A stretch of DNA of 46,000 nucleotides, from positions 1-46,000 of the forward strand of contig OZ287721.1 in NCBI GenBank assembly GCA_965649825.1, given 5' to 3'. Made by a program: the position numbers and the translations under genes. The notes under the pieces are model-generated. The model was given only the letters and a program-made list of their open reading frames with translations, did not search any database and was not told the DNA's origin. This document shows positions 33,686 to 43,414 of the stretch, in pieces. Origin of the DNA: Penicillus capitatus. Taxonomy: Eukaryota; Chlorophyta. The stretch's first letter is position 1; the number at the start of each line of letters is the position of its first letter.

Positions 33686-35101
33686 TTAATGGACGGAGCT
33701 GTCAAGAAGCACACATGGATCATCATGAAGGACCAGAGTGCGCTTACGTGACGGAGGTTTTCCGTCGAGTGGTGAGGCCTCTATGCCCAGACGCTTCTCC
33801 ACGTCTCTGACAGCCTCTCTGACTCTCTCAATCAATTTTCGCGAACTGTCCAATGCGTCATCGATCGCTTTGACAGCACTCAGATTCGATGCCACCAATA
33901 GCCTCTAGACATCAGGACACCCCTTCAGCAGCACGCACCACGGCAGCTTTAACAGAAAACCTGTGCTTCCAGACCATTAATCTCATCCGTCAGCTTCATA
34001 ATGGTATCCATCAGCACATCGTACTTCTCCTGACAGGCTTTTGTCGAAGCGACCGAGAAGGAACCCTTCAAAATGTCGATGGTCCTCCATACCATGAGAA
34101 AGGGGACGATCGTACGTTTGTATGGAAGGGAATGAGGCCATCCATGACACGTTTGCGGTAAGCTGGGTCCCTCCACTTCTTCTTGATCGCTTCACTGATC
34201 TTTCTTCGTTGCTCGAGTGTTTTGGGAATGCCTCTTAATCCTTTTCGTGGCTCTTTCGGCTTGGGTTCTTTGGGTGGCGTTCTTCTCTTCTTTTGAGTGG
34301 TTCTGGGGGTTGTCCTTCTTCTCCGTCTCTTTATCCCTCCCTCGCGTTTCTGCATTTCTTTCTTCCACTTCCGTTTCTACATCAGATCCTCTCCTTGGCA
34401 GAGGCAGCTGCGCAGACGGGTGATGTACTTTGGCGGATGCTTGTGCCATGGCCACTCTCAGATAGACACGTCTTTCGTATTGCAGTCGAACGTCTCTTCG
34501 GTGAATCGCTTCTTTCGTCCTTTGCCGGATCACATTAATCTCCTCTGCGGCGACACACCCGATGTCACTTTTCTATGAGGACAAGTACCTCTCGCTGTTC
34601 ACCAGGAGACCAACGATGTCCAAGATTCCAAGGGACCTTGCCGACATTTCTCAGTTTAATCTTCATTCGACGATTTCGCTCCTTCTCCGACAGCTCGAGA
34701 TACTTTTCGGGAATCACATGCCATTCACGTTCCCATCGAAAGTAATGTATATTGGGTCGAAAAGTCACACTCTCTCGCGAGAAGACGCCATTGAGTGGCC
34801 CCATGATATACTCAAACTCTCGGATCATCATAATTCCATCCACACGGGACGCCGCAGGTGTCGCTTCAGAGGCGGAAGCGTCTTCGGCCACGACAGAGGG
34901 TTGCCCAAAAGACACCATTCCGACGCGGGCGAGGACAGAGGCACAGCGTTTTTTCTGTTTCGACGAAGGAGAAGACGATGCATAAATTCGAACCGTCTGC
35001 TCACGTCTCGTTATTCGGTGCGGCCCTCGGCATCGCGTTAGAGCACACGTAGAGGGGCATCTCGTCCAGGCGTTGGTGTTCGGCAGACAACGTTCCCACA
35101 T
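33686..35101 (-). CDS. plant-type NUMOD3-motif protein, probably organellar
   Basis: Basic protein with a presequence-like start at ATG 35101. Conserved text: KIKLRNVGKVPWNLGHRWSP and LRGIPKTLEQRRKISEAIKK followed by KWRDPAYRKRVMDGL, the NUMOD3 helix motif also found in plant nuclear genes for organelle proteins and in homing endonucleases. The C-terminal part is helical (EKYDVLMDTIMKLTDEINGL; AVKAIDDALDSSRKLIERVR). Introns include 34350-34380 (31 nt) and others near 34515, 34110 and 33930. Function unknown; nucleic-acid binding is inferred from NUMOD3. Its start lies 48 bp downstream of the signal peptidase stop on the same strand, with a one-mismatch copy of GTCACATCA in the gap (35115-35123, reading CGATGTGAC). 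Confidence 0.7.
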
Positions 35102-35148
35102 CGAAGGTGTCGAGCGATGTGACGGCTCGTCGTGGCCACGGAACGTAT

Positions 35149-36299
35149 CTAGCGTGTTAAGGACGGTGCTTCGTACATGGAGTAATCTGGAAGTGTCCCT
35201 ATCTTATTGAGAGGCCAATAGATGAAACAGGCACGGCCCAAGATGTTTTCTGCAGGCAAGGGACCCCACAAATGCGAATCGTAGCTGTTGTTTCGGTTGT
35301 CTCCCATCACAAAGATCTGAATGATCACACACAGGATCAGATGTGTGAGAGTGAGGCTACAAGAGTGACGTTGCGTGGCGGGACAGTGACTTTGTTCAGT
35401 CGGTAGGTTGGTCGTTCTTTCAGGAATGGCTCATCTCGGCGAACACCATTGACAAAAAGCGCCCCGTCTTTGACCTATACTTTGCATGACGTCCATGAAA
35501 TGTGTGAGAAAAGAGTGAGACTTCTAATGTGTCTCCTTCTAGAGCGACGATGCGTTTGATGAACACATCTTCACCGAAGAGACGTCTGGGCACGACTCCA
35601 GGAACCGGACGAAAAATCACCACATCGCCAGGCTGCGGATCTCTAAACCTCATATCATTGTCACGTCACATCATACCAATCCATCATTGTGTGACCTCAG
35701 AAATCGATAGGTAATCTTCTCTGCTATGAATCGGTCTCCGATGTTGAAGATCGGATACATGGACAGAGACGGAATAAAACGTGGCTCCGCAATTCCCCTG
35801 CACCATATCAACTATGTCTGCCGAATGAACTCGACAGGAAGTCTGAGATACCATCGAATGGCATAGGAGACGCCAAATGCGATGACAATGGTCCAGACAT
35901 CGCTGCTATTTAACCGGAACGCTTGTGGCCAGATCGAAGGCCAGCCGTCTCCTTCATTTGCATCCGTTTTCTGTTCGGAGACGACTGTCGGAGGCGGAGG
36001 GCCATCACCGACAGAAGGACTCTCTCCCGTCTGCATACCGGATCGTGTTTCTTCGTCATCTGGGGACAGAACCTTAATTATTCTCGAATTCTCTCCCTCG
36101 TCAAGGCGGTGCCTTTTGTTGAGAAGGCCACACGGAGATTGCCTCGCCGACGCATCAGCGATCTGCCGAATGCCGAATCCACTCGACGGAAACGCCAGCA
36201 ATGCGTTATGCGCTTCGTCGCCGAGAAAGTAGCCGATGTCTCGGTGCGTTTCCTTGGCGATAGGTGTGGCTTATGCGTCAGACGAGCGGAGCTGTGCAT
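35149..36299 (-). CDS. type I signal peptidase, organellar (Plsp1-like)
   Basis: Serine/lysine leader peptidase of an organelle membrane. The start ATG 36299 opens an Arg/Ser-rich transit peptide ([20 protein letters not shown]). A membrane span follows ([18 protein letters not shown]), then box [13 protein letters not shown] with the catalytic Ser, box [19 protein letters not shown] with the catalytic Lys, and box [20 protein letters not shown]. Introns: 36060-36133, 35812-35835 (24 nt), one between about 35722 and 35812 is not needed, 35649-35695 (contains TGATGTGAC), 35475-35521 and 35317-35369 (both rich in CTCACTCT and CTCACAC). Thylakoid versus mitochondrial location cannot be told. Confidence 0.9.
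35812..35835 (-). other. 24-nt intron in the signal peptidase gene
   Basis: The upstream frame ends in TAG at 35812; the catalytic box resumes directly after it. Removing GTCGAG..CATAG joins WYLRLP to [15 protein letters not shown] in phase. Confidence 0.65.
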
Positions 36300-36913
36300 G
36301 ATGCGAGACGGTAATACGGTACGACAGCGCCGACGTCTTTGTAGATGTCTCGATTTGTAACAACGACGATGTACAGCGATCGGTCGATATATGGCTATCA
36401 GCCGGCGCCTCTCTGACGGATACCTCGGAGAGATATCTTAAAATAGGTTCAGGGACAGCGTCTGACCTTTCCGCTTCGAAATTGCCGCAGGTGTCGATTT
36501 GGCATTAAACGCAGTTCGATGCCGTGATGACGGAGGGATTTGGCGAACAGATCCCTCGTTACTGAAATCCTCTCATGTTACTTAAAGGTTATGCGCACAG
36601 TTAACGAGATCTGCTATGAGAACGGCCTACGGGCTGACTTTGAAGTTCATTCCTACGTGAATAACATGAGCATGATATGCGGAGAAGACAACTGCGAATG
36701 GATTCTGAGCTTTTTGAAATGACGCGACCTTTGCGTTTTTCGATACCTTGTCGAGAAAACGAAAAAGGAAACGGCGAAGAGGCACTGAGCTTGTTGGAAA
36801 AGATTTACCAGCAGTTGTCCGGTCACGTTCAAAGAGTGATCCATCGAGATGTGGCAAACGACGCGATTACGACGAAGGCTTATAGGTTACAAAGATTGAT
36901 TTAACGTGTCGTA

Positions 36914-36961
36914 GGGGACAGCTGTTAGCTTCGCTGTCGTACCATTCGGACAGCTGTCCCC
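36914..36961. repeat. inverted repeat, 12-bp arms
   Basis: GGGGACAGCTGT at 36914-36925 is matched perfectly by its complement ACAGCTGTCCCC at 36950-36961, with a 24-bp loop. Related shorter units occur at 37113-37140 and 37678-37707. Confidence 0.75.
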
Positions 36962-37568
36962 TTCCGGGTCACATCAACGCCTAGGTACTTAATGCGCGTC
37001 CCCTATGCACTCTACTCTCTGTAATCCGTGTGTCTGTGGCTGAACACCTCGACGTAACGTTCATTACTTTGGATCTTATATTCGTCAAACGTCATATCAA
37101 CGCGTCTCCGTGGCAGCTGTACGAAGGTGGACAGCTGTTCACTGACAGGCAGTCGTCATTTATTTCGTGGTATTCCAGAAGCTAATCGACGAGGACGGTT
37201 CGCTCTTTCGCATCCGTCGTGTCGTTGTTGTGTGCCGCGACAAGCGTTTTCGTGTTGACTACATTGTGCTTCTTCGCAACGCCGCACAGAAGCTTTGTTG
37301 CATTTCTTTCTTGGGTGTTGGAATCTGGTTAATGTGGTCTGCCGCCACTTCCCTCCGACGGACGGTCCTTCGCCAGGGATTCTGGGTTGCATGCTTAGAA
37401 ACCTACACAGCAGGTTGCATAACGCATACTATGAAGTCCGTGGAAAGCAAATGTATTGCTCCCGAGCTTAGCAGGAAAGTTTCGGGAAAACTTCGCAGTA
37501 GAACTTGCGGACGTTCGAAAACAAATGATTACGCGGAATAGAAAACGCAGATAGATACAATTAAGTTT

Positions 37569-37649
37569 ATGTCAGCGCCTCGACGCTCGGGCGCGCAGAA
37601 ACGCGCTTACGACAAAGGCGTATCGATTAAACGAAGACTGTTAACAACA
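37569..37649 (+). repeat. 81-bp duplicated exon-like block (copy 1)
   Basis: Starts with ATG and encodes MSAPRRSGAQKRAYDKG.. for 27 codons. Near-identical to 43572-43652. In copy 2 the block is followed by GT (a donor site); in copy 1 it is followed directly by TAA. Confidence 0.8.
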
Positions 37650-37693
37650 TAATCGTCTGGAATTTAAGCCATTCCGCGGACAGCTGCGCGAAG

Positions 37694-38133
37694 GTGAACA
37701 GCTGTCCAACGACATGTGCCCACCCCCTTTCCGCGTGCGCAGACTCCGAAAGCGACGAAAATAAACGCAGACGCGGCAACCAAAAACTCTACAGGCTGGC
37801 CAGGAGTCAAAACACGGCCTCCTTCCGATGCTTCTCCCTCTGCGCGGTTCATCCATCTCGATGCAACCCACAGCTTAGTGGCTCTTACGTCTCTGTTGAG
37901 ACTACTTCTGGTTCCACGGAACGTCGTTCAATGCGACACCTCTGTGGCGACCATAACAGTGAAAAAAAACAACTACTACTTCTTCCGGCATCACAGCCGA
38001 TTCATACTTCGTCGGACAACTTCAAAACTTCTCAGGCTTCGGGCTTTCGCATCCAATTCAACTTCATCAGAACATTCATCGTCGTCACCACAGAAGTGTC
38101 TTGGGAAAGTCGCCAGTCTTCAAGGACGGAATT
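37694..38133 (+). pseudogene. open frame interrupted by the LTR retrotransposon (left part)
   Basis: Open frame of about 146 codons, Ser/Arg-rich, no known domain, no ATG near its start. It runs into the 5' target-site duplication; the same frame continues on the far side of the element at 43415. Whether it was ever a gene is uncertain. Confidence 0.4.
38129..38133. repeat. target-site duplication GAATT (left)
   Basis: GAATT directly before the 5' LTR; the same five bases follow the 3' LTR at 43410-43414. Confidence 0.9.
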
Positions 38134-38471
38134 TGTAGGACATGTAGCCCTTATCTGCCGTCGTCTAACCACCGGAAGTAGTGAGCCGTAGCATAACCAT
38201 CCAGGCGCGCTGACCATCGGTCGCGACGGATGCCGGTTCTCAAGCTAACTTCCTCATAACGTTAGGCATGTGGTTATGCGATATGCACTAGGAGTTCGCA
38301 GCTGTTAGACACTAAGGTTAGGAACTCCCGAACCACCACGAGTATTTAAGGCCGACATTTCGCCTTGTGATTATTCCTGTTCACATCCAAGAGAATCTGA
38401 TTGCGTTTCTGTCGTTCGTTGCGCGAGAGAGCCGACTCTTTCTGAACACGTTGTTACATCGATTCCCGACA
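38134..38471 (+). repeat. 5' LTR, 338 bp
   Basis: Begins TGTAGG and ends CGACA (TG..CA ends). By eye identical to 43072-43409. A TATA-like TATTTAAG lies at 38343-38350. Confidence 0.95.
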
Positions 38472-38473
38472 GT

Positions 38474-38490
38474 TGGTGGACCTCCGGGGC
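38474..38490 (+). promoter_or_regulatory. primer-binding site
   Basis: TGGTGGACCTCCGGGGC, starting with TGG (complement of tRNA CCA end), two bases after the 5' LTR. The priming tRNA was not identified. Confidence 0.7.
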
Positions 38491-38524
38491 AACAGTCGAA
38501 CGTTTTCTATCGTTTTGACTGACC

Positions 38525-41500
38525 ATGCAGATCGAGTCAATTCCCTTTCCACGCTATGATGGACGCAGTGACCCTAGGAGATGGGTCCACAAGATGACCA
38601 CGCTCTTCCGATTGCAGGAAATCGACGACCTCCCAGGGACGCGCGCTGAAATCGCAATCGCGCTGCTGGATGGACCAGCTGCCGATTGGGCAGAGCTCTA
38701 TTTTGACGCCGCCGCAAACCTGCATGAGCAGTGGGCGGATTGGAGTCAGGCCTTGACCGACCGGTTCGTACGCGAACAAGACCCGGAGCGTGCGCAGGAC
38801 CTCGTCCGACATGTGTTCCAGAAGCGCGGGGAAACGCTGGTTGCTTACGCCGAGCGTTTCATGTTGATGTGCACTAGGGCTCGCCCCGCGTTGGACCATG
38901 ACCGCTATCACAAATATTGGCTGAGGGGGCTGCGCGACGAACGCGCGGCGGAATATGCATTCACAGTACTTGCCGCGTCGGGTTTGGCGCCGACCTTTGA
39001 CCACGCTTTCCGCTATGCAAAGCGCGCGACGGAAGCGAAAACAAACGTCCGTGGACGGGTGGAGACGGACGAAGAAGAAGATGAACCGGAACTGGAGCTG
39101 AGACCCTTGAAACGCGGGGCGACGGTCCGCCGAGGGGACGGAGCCCGTCGACTTGAGAGCTCGAAGCAAAAAACTACAACCATCGTCGCTGAACAACCGG
39201 CGGCGGATGACTCCGACGACGAAGAACTCCGCCAACTCCTCGCCGGACTGACCAGCCTACTCGCAAAGAAGCAAGAGAAGCGGCGAGCGAGACGCGCCGA
39301 AGGCAACGCGACCCGCTTTGTCGAATCCGTATCCGAGAGCGCAGACAATGCGGATGTCGAAGCAACCGCCAGGATGGCGAATGGGGATGGACCCCCACCC
39401 AGTAAGCGACTCCGAGGCGCGTCGGGAAAGAAAGCGCGAAAGCCGCGCAAAAAACCCGAGCTCGACCGAGAATGGGCGGACTACGCTGCCCAAGCATGGG
39501 CCATTCCACTGCGATTCCTGAAAGGACGCAGCAAACGAGAAGTGTACTCCCAGGTGATTTTGGCACTAAGGGATGCCTTTGGCTTCACGCCGAAGCCGAA
39601 GAAAAAGAAAGCCGAGGAAGACCAGCCCTCCGCGTCGGCACCTCCGCCACAGACCGACGTGGAAATGGAGCAACCCGCGCCAGCATCGCCTCCTCAGCAA
39701 ACCGCCCTCGCTCAGAGGCGAGGTGCGAATGAGAAGCGCTGCAAGGTGTTCGTGGCGGGGCAGTTCGTTGCCAAAGTGATTGTCGACCCAGGATCGTCCC
39801 AGAGTATAATGAACAGTGCTTTCGCCAAACAGCATGGCGTGAAACACGCGACTCCAAGCCGGGGCACCTTGCTGTTGGCCGATGGATCCGTTCAAAAACC
39901 CTGGGGACGCACCGACGAGGTGCGCGTCGACGTCGGCGGAGTAGTCGTGCAGCAGACGTTTAGCGTTTTGCCAACAAGGAATTCTTACGATATCCTCCTC
40001 GGCACCGACTGGCTGCGCACCGTCCATGGAAGGGCCAACTTCGACGACGGGACTTACACCTTTGGTGTATCGAAGCGCATTGCCGTTGTTCCTAGATGGC
40101 GCAAGCTTTACTTCGCCAAGGAGCAACCCCGAACTGTGGAAGACGACGACGACGCTTCCGACGCAAGCAGCGAGTCAGATATGGCAGCCGCTCTGGAGGA
40201 GTTGATTGAACAAATGCAAGCCCTCGCCAGCGAGAGTGAAAGTGAGGGTGAAAGCGAGAGCGAAGAAGAATGTTTTCTCGTGCTAAGCGACCAGGTACTG
40301 GGAGAACTGCATATTAACCCAAGATTGCAGCCTGAGGTGCTTTCGGGTATCCGCTCCCTCGTTGGCGAATACGTAGATTGCTTTGCGTTGACCTTTGAAG
40401 ACATGGTCAGAACGCCTCTGATGCAATTTGAAATCGAATTGCGCCAAGGAGAAGTCGCGAAGCGCTGCGGGCGCACGCGACGTTTGGCGCCAAAAGAAAC
40501 CGAATTCGTGAAAGCCCAGATCGATGAGTTACTCAATGCTGGTCTGATCGTCCCCTGGGAAGAAGCTGCCAGACGATTCGGCTGCCCAAAGCGCAAGGAT
40601 CGTTGGCTGTCGCCAATAACTATTGCGCCGAAGAAAGACGGTACCTTTCGTTTCTGTTGTGCCTACCAGAGGCTCAACGACGCCACTATTCCCGACAAGT
40701 TCGTTTTGCCACGGGCGGACGACTTACTCGATCGCGTCATGGGTCACGCATGGTACTCGGCCCTAGACGGGTTCAGCGGATATTATTCCCTAGGGTTACA
40801 TCCCGAGTCCGTAATGAAGACGGCTTTCGCTACAAGCTTTGGCGTCTTCTGTTGGCTCGTTCTCCCCTTTGGGGTGACGAACGGTCCCGCTGCCTACTCA
40901 CGTTTAGTCGAGCAAGTATATGGCGGATTGGATCGAGTCGGCGTCTTCATCGACGACGTCTGTTGTGCACACCAAGACGAGGCCGGCATCGTGGAAGACT
41001 TGCGACGCGTGTTCGAACGCTGTCGCGATGGAGGACTCCGTCTGAAGCCGAAGAAGTGTTTCGTCGGCTATCAAGAGGTCGATTTCCTTGGTCATCGGCT
41101 GTGCCCCGACGGAATGCGCATGGACGAAATCAAAGTCGAGAAAATATTGAAGATGCCTCCTCCCAAGGACAGAAAACAAATGCAATCCCTCTACGGCATG
41201 TTTTCGTACTACCGCCGTTTCCTCAAGAACTTCGCTAGCATAAGTGCGCCGCTGTCGAGCCTCCTGTCGACGCGTCGGGACTTCGAGTGGACTCCCGAGG
41301 CCCAAGGGGCACTGGAGGAGTTGAAGAAGCTCCTGGTCGACGGAGCTGTTCTAGCAGCCGTTGACGAGGACCTCCCTTTCCTGGTCGACACGGATGCTAG
41401 CGCGTATGGAGTCGGTGCCGTTCTGTCGCAAGAGCAAAATGGCGAGGAGCGACCGATCTACTTCTACTCTCGACTCCTGAAAGACGCTGAGACACGATAC

Positions 41501-42964
41501 TCTACCACGGAGCGAGAGGGACTGGCATTGGTCGTTGGCTTAAAGAAATTCCGCGTCTATGTTCTAGGGCGCAAAGTGGTCGCTCGAACTGACCATGCAG
41601 CACTGTCGCACATGCTGCGCAAAACAGACCTAACGGGTCGCATTGCCCGCTGGAAGCTCATCCTCTCCGAGTACGATGTTCATTACGTGACGAGGTCTGG
41701 GGAAAGGCACCGCAATGCTGACGGACTGAGTCGCCTGGTCGACGAAGATTTGGCGCCGCGACCAGTCAATAACGAGGGAGAATGCGATGAATGCCCTGTT
41801 CTCGTGGCCGAAGAGGTTGCTGCTGCGTTCCAAGCTTGTCCAGAGTATGCAGAAGCCCTCTTGACAGCCAACGAACTAGGCAGTCGTTTCCGGTGGGGTG
41901 AGCGCAATCTCTTCTACGAAGACTTAGATGGCCGACGCAGAATTTGCTTGCTACCAAGCCAGGTCCGCGCGGTCATCTCCGAAGAACATTGCGTTGGGCA
42001 CTTTTCCGCTGAAATAACCCTGCAAAGATTGAGACAACGCTACTGGTTTCCAAGGATGCGCAAACAAGTTCACAATGTCGTGAAGACCTGTCAGACCTGC
42101 CAGATGTTTGGCTCAAGACCCCCGATTCGAAGCACCCTCCCCATAGCTGTAGAAGAACCATGGGAGCTGGTTGAGCTGGATACGGTCGTCGGGCTGCCGG
42201 CGACACCTCGGAAGGCTGTTGGATTCGTGACAGCGATCGACTGCTTCACGGGCTACGTAATAACTGAGGCATTGACGTCCATGGGAGCAGCGAAGACCCT
42301 CAAGTTCCTTGTCAATAAAGTCATTTGCGCTTGGGGCGTGCCGCAGAAGATCCTGACGGACAACGGGACAGAGTTTCGAGGCGTTTTTGGCGAGACAGTG
42401 AAGAACCTGAAGATCGAGCACAAATGGTCTACACCACGTTACCCACGTAGCCATGGCAAGGTCGAGAACGTGCAGCGTCTCCTACTCGACCGCCTGAGGA
42501 AGTGTCCGAACCCGCGAAGCTGGGATGAAAACCTTCCGGCCGCGACCTTCGCCGTGAACGCGCGTCGAGGCAAGTTCCTGTCACCACTCGAACTTCTTAC
42601 AGGGGTCGTCCCGAAAAGCCGCACAGAAGTGGATCTGTTGTCCGGCGAACCTAGAGGTAGTGCAGAGCCGCTACAATCCGCCCTCGCCGATCGTCTGACG
42701 AACATGGCGCTCTGCCGCGAGCAGTTTCGTGACTCGTCTAAGAAGAGCCGCGAGTCCTGGACCAAGGAGGCTGGTATGCAGCGTATTGATCCCGGAACGG
42801 AGGTCCGTGTCTATCGACTTGAAAACCACGGAAAACTCGAGGCGACGTTCGAGAAGGGTGTCGTGACGTGGTGGGGGAATCAAGGAGCTTGCAAGGTGTT
42901 AGTGGGTGGCCGCGTGAAGAGAATGCCGCAGTTCTGTGTGAAGCCGTGGATCGCTTCCCAATAA
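38525..42964 (+). CDS. Gag-Pol polyprotein of the Ty3/gypsy element
   Basis: 1479 codons in one frame with no frameshift. Gag-like region about 1-300 (FPRYDGRSDPRRWVHKM..; retrotrans_gag type), without an obvious CCHC knuckle; acidic/basic linkers; aspartic protease about 405-495 with DPGSS in place of DTGAS and ILLGTDWL; reverse transcriptase about 640-870 with FIDD in place of YxDD (near 808); RNase H about 950-1080 (VDTDASAYGVGAVL, TDHAAL); integrase with HHCC zinc finger (about 1150-1195, CQTCQ) and DDE core (D in VELDTV, D in TDNGTEF, E in GKVEN). No chromodomain was recognised. The codon choice is more GC-rich than in flanking repeats. The product should be active if expressed. Confidence 0.96.
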   Translation: MQIESIPFPRYDGRSDPRRWVHKMTTLFRLQEIDDLPGTRAEIAIALLDGPAADWAELYFDAAANLHEQWADWSQALTDRFVREQDPERAQDLVRHVFQKRGETLVAYAERFMLMCTRARPALDHDRYHKYWLRGLRDERAAEYAFTVLAASGLAPTFDHAFRYAKRATEAKTNVRGRVETDEEEDEPELELRPLKRGATVRRGDGARRLESSKQKTTTIVAEQPAADDSDDEELRQLLAGLTSLLAKKQEKRRARRAEGNATRFVESVSESADNADVEATARMANGDGPPPSKRLRGASGKKARKPRKKPELDREWADYAAQAWAIPLRFLKGRSKREVYSQVILALRDAFGFTPKPKKKKAEEDQPSASAPPPQTDVEMEQPAPASPPQQTALAQRRGANEKRCKVFVAGQFVAKVIVDPGSSQSIMNSAFAKQHGVKHATPSRGTLLLADGSVQKPWGRTDEVRVDVGGVVVQQTFSVLPTRNSYDILLGTDWLRTVHGRANFDDGTYTFGVSKRIAVVPRWRKLYFAKEQPRTVEDDDDASDASSESDMAAALEELIEQMQALASESESEGESESEEECFLVLSDQVLGELHINPRLQPEVLSGIRSLVGEYVDCFALTFEDMVRTPLMQFEIELRQGEVAKRCGRTRRLAPKETEFVKAQIDELLNAGLIVPWEEAARRFGCPKRKDRWLSPITIAPKKDGTFRFCCAYQRLNDATIPDKFVLPRADDLLDRVMGHAWYSALDGFSGYYSLGLHPESVMKTAFATSFGVFCWLVLPFGVTNGPAAYSRLVEQVYGGLDRVGVFIDDVCCAHQDEAGIVEDLRRVFERCRDGGLRLKPKKCFVGYQEVDFLGHRLCPDGMRMDEIKVEKILKMPPPKDRKQMQSLYGMFSYYRRFLKNFASISAPLSSLLSTRRDFEWTPEAQGALEELKKLLVDGAVLAAVDEDLPFLVDTDASAYGVGAVLSQEQNGEERPIYFYSRLLKDAETRYSTTEREGLALVVGLKKFRVYVLGRKVVARTDHAALSHMLRKTDLTGRIARWKLILSEYDVHYVTRSGERHRNADGLSRLVDEDLAPRPVNNEGECDECPVLVAEEVAAAFQACPEYAEALLTANELGSRFRWGERNLFYEDLDGRRRICLLPSQVRAVISEEHCVGHFSAEITLQRLRQRYWFPRMRKQVHNVVKTCQTCQMFGSRPPIRSTLPIAVEEPWELVELDTVVGLPATPRKAVGFVTAIDCFTGYVITEALTSMGAAKTLKFLVNKVICAWGVPQKILTDNGTEFRGVFGETVKNLKIEHKWSTPRYPRSHGKVENVQRLLLDRLRKCPNPRSWDENLPAATFAVNARRGKFLSPLELLTGVVPKSRTEVDLLSGEPRGSAEPLQSALADRLTNMALCREQFRDSSKKSRESWTKEAGMQRIDPGTEVRVYRLENHGKLEATFEKGVVTWWGNQGACKVLVGGRVKRMPQFCVKPWIASQ

Positions 42965-43071
42965 AGTCGTCTTGTGCCCATTGATTCTACCTTTCCCTAG
43001 GCAAGGCTGTTTTCCTTTTCGTTGTGTCACTTAAACGTCGGGACGAGACGTGTTAAGTGAGGAGGAGTCAT

Positions 43072-43409
43072 TGTAGGACATGTAGCCCTTATCTGCCGTC
43101 GTCTAACCACCGGAAGTAGTGAGCCGTAGCATAACCATCCAGGCGCGCTGACCATCGGTCGCGACGGATGCCGGTTCTCAAGCTAACTTCCTCATAACGT
43201 TAGGCATGTGGTTATGCGATATGCACTAGGAGTTCGCAGCTGTTAGACACTAAGGTTAGGAACTCCCGAACCACCACGAGTATTTAAGGCCGACATTTCG
43301 CCTTGTGATTATTCCTGTTCACATCCAAGAGAATCTGATTGCGTTTCTGTCGTTCGTTGCGCGAGAGAGCCGACTCTTTCTGAACACGTTGTTACATCGA
43401 TTCCCGACA
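43072..43409 (+). repeat. 3' LTR, 338 bp
   Basis: Same length and, by eye, same sequence as the 5' LTR. Confidence 0.95.
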
Positions 43410-43414
43410 GAATT
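43410..43414. repeat. target-site duplication GAATT (right)
   Basis: Matches 38129-38133. Confidence 0.9.

Larger units (their letters stand above)
36300..38128. other. gene-poor repeat-rich stretch left of the retrotransposon
   Basis: Holds a small frame pair at 36540-36722 and 36677-36904 (EEALSLLEKIYQQLSGHVQR, possible broken gene), three hairpin-like repeats with CAGCTGTCC arms, an exact GTCACATCA at 36968-36976, an 81-bp copy of a downstream exon (37569-37649) and a long open frame from about 37694 that is cut by the retrotransposon. No known gene recognised. Confidence 0.5.
38134..43409 (+). mobile_element. Ty3/gypsy (Metaviridae-type) LTR retrotransposon, intact
   Basis: Two 338-bp LTRs with TG..CA ends, 5-bp target duplication GAATT, a primer-binding site two bases inside the 5' LTR, one uninterrupted Gag-Pol frame with domain order PR-RT-RNaseH-IN, and a purine run (AGTGAGGAGGAG, ending about 5 bp before the 3' LTR). 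LTRs look identical, implying a recent insertion. Confidence 0.96.

Noticed and set aside
36540-36904. Possible small gene right of the signal peptidase
   Set aside because: Two short overlapping frames with no recognised domain and no clear splice join; listed only as content of the gap.
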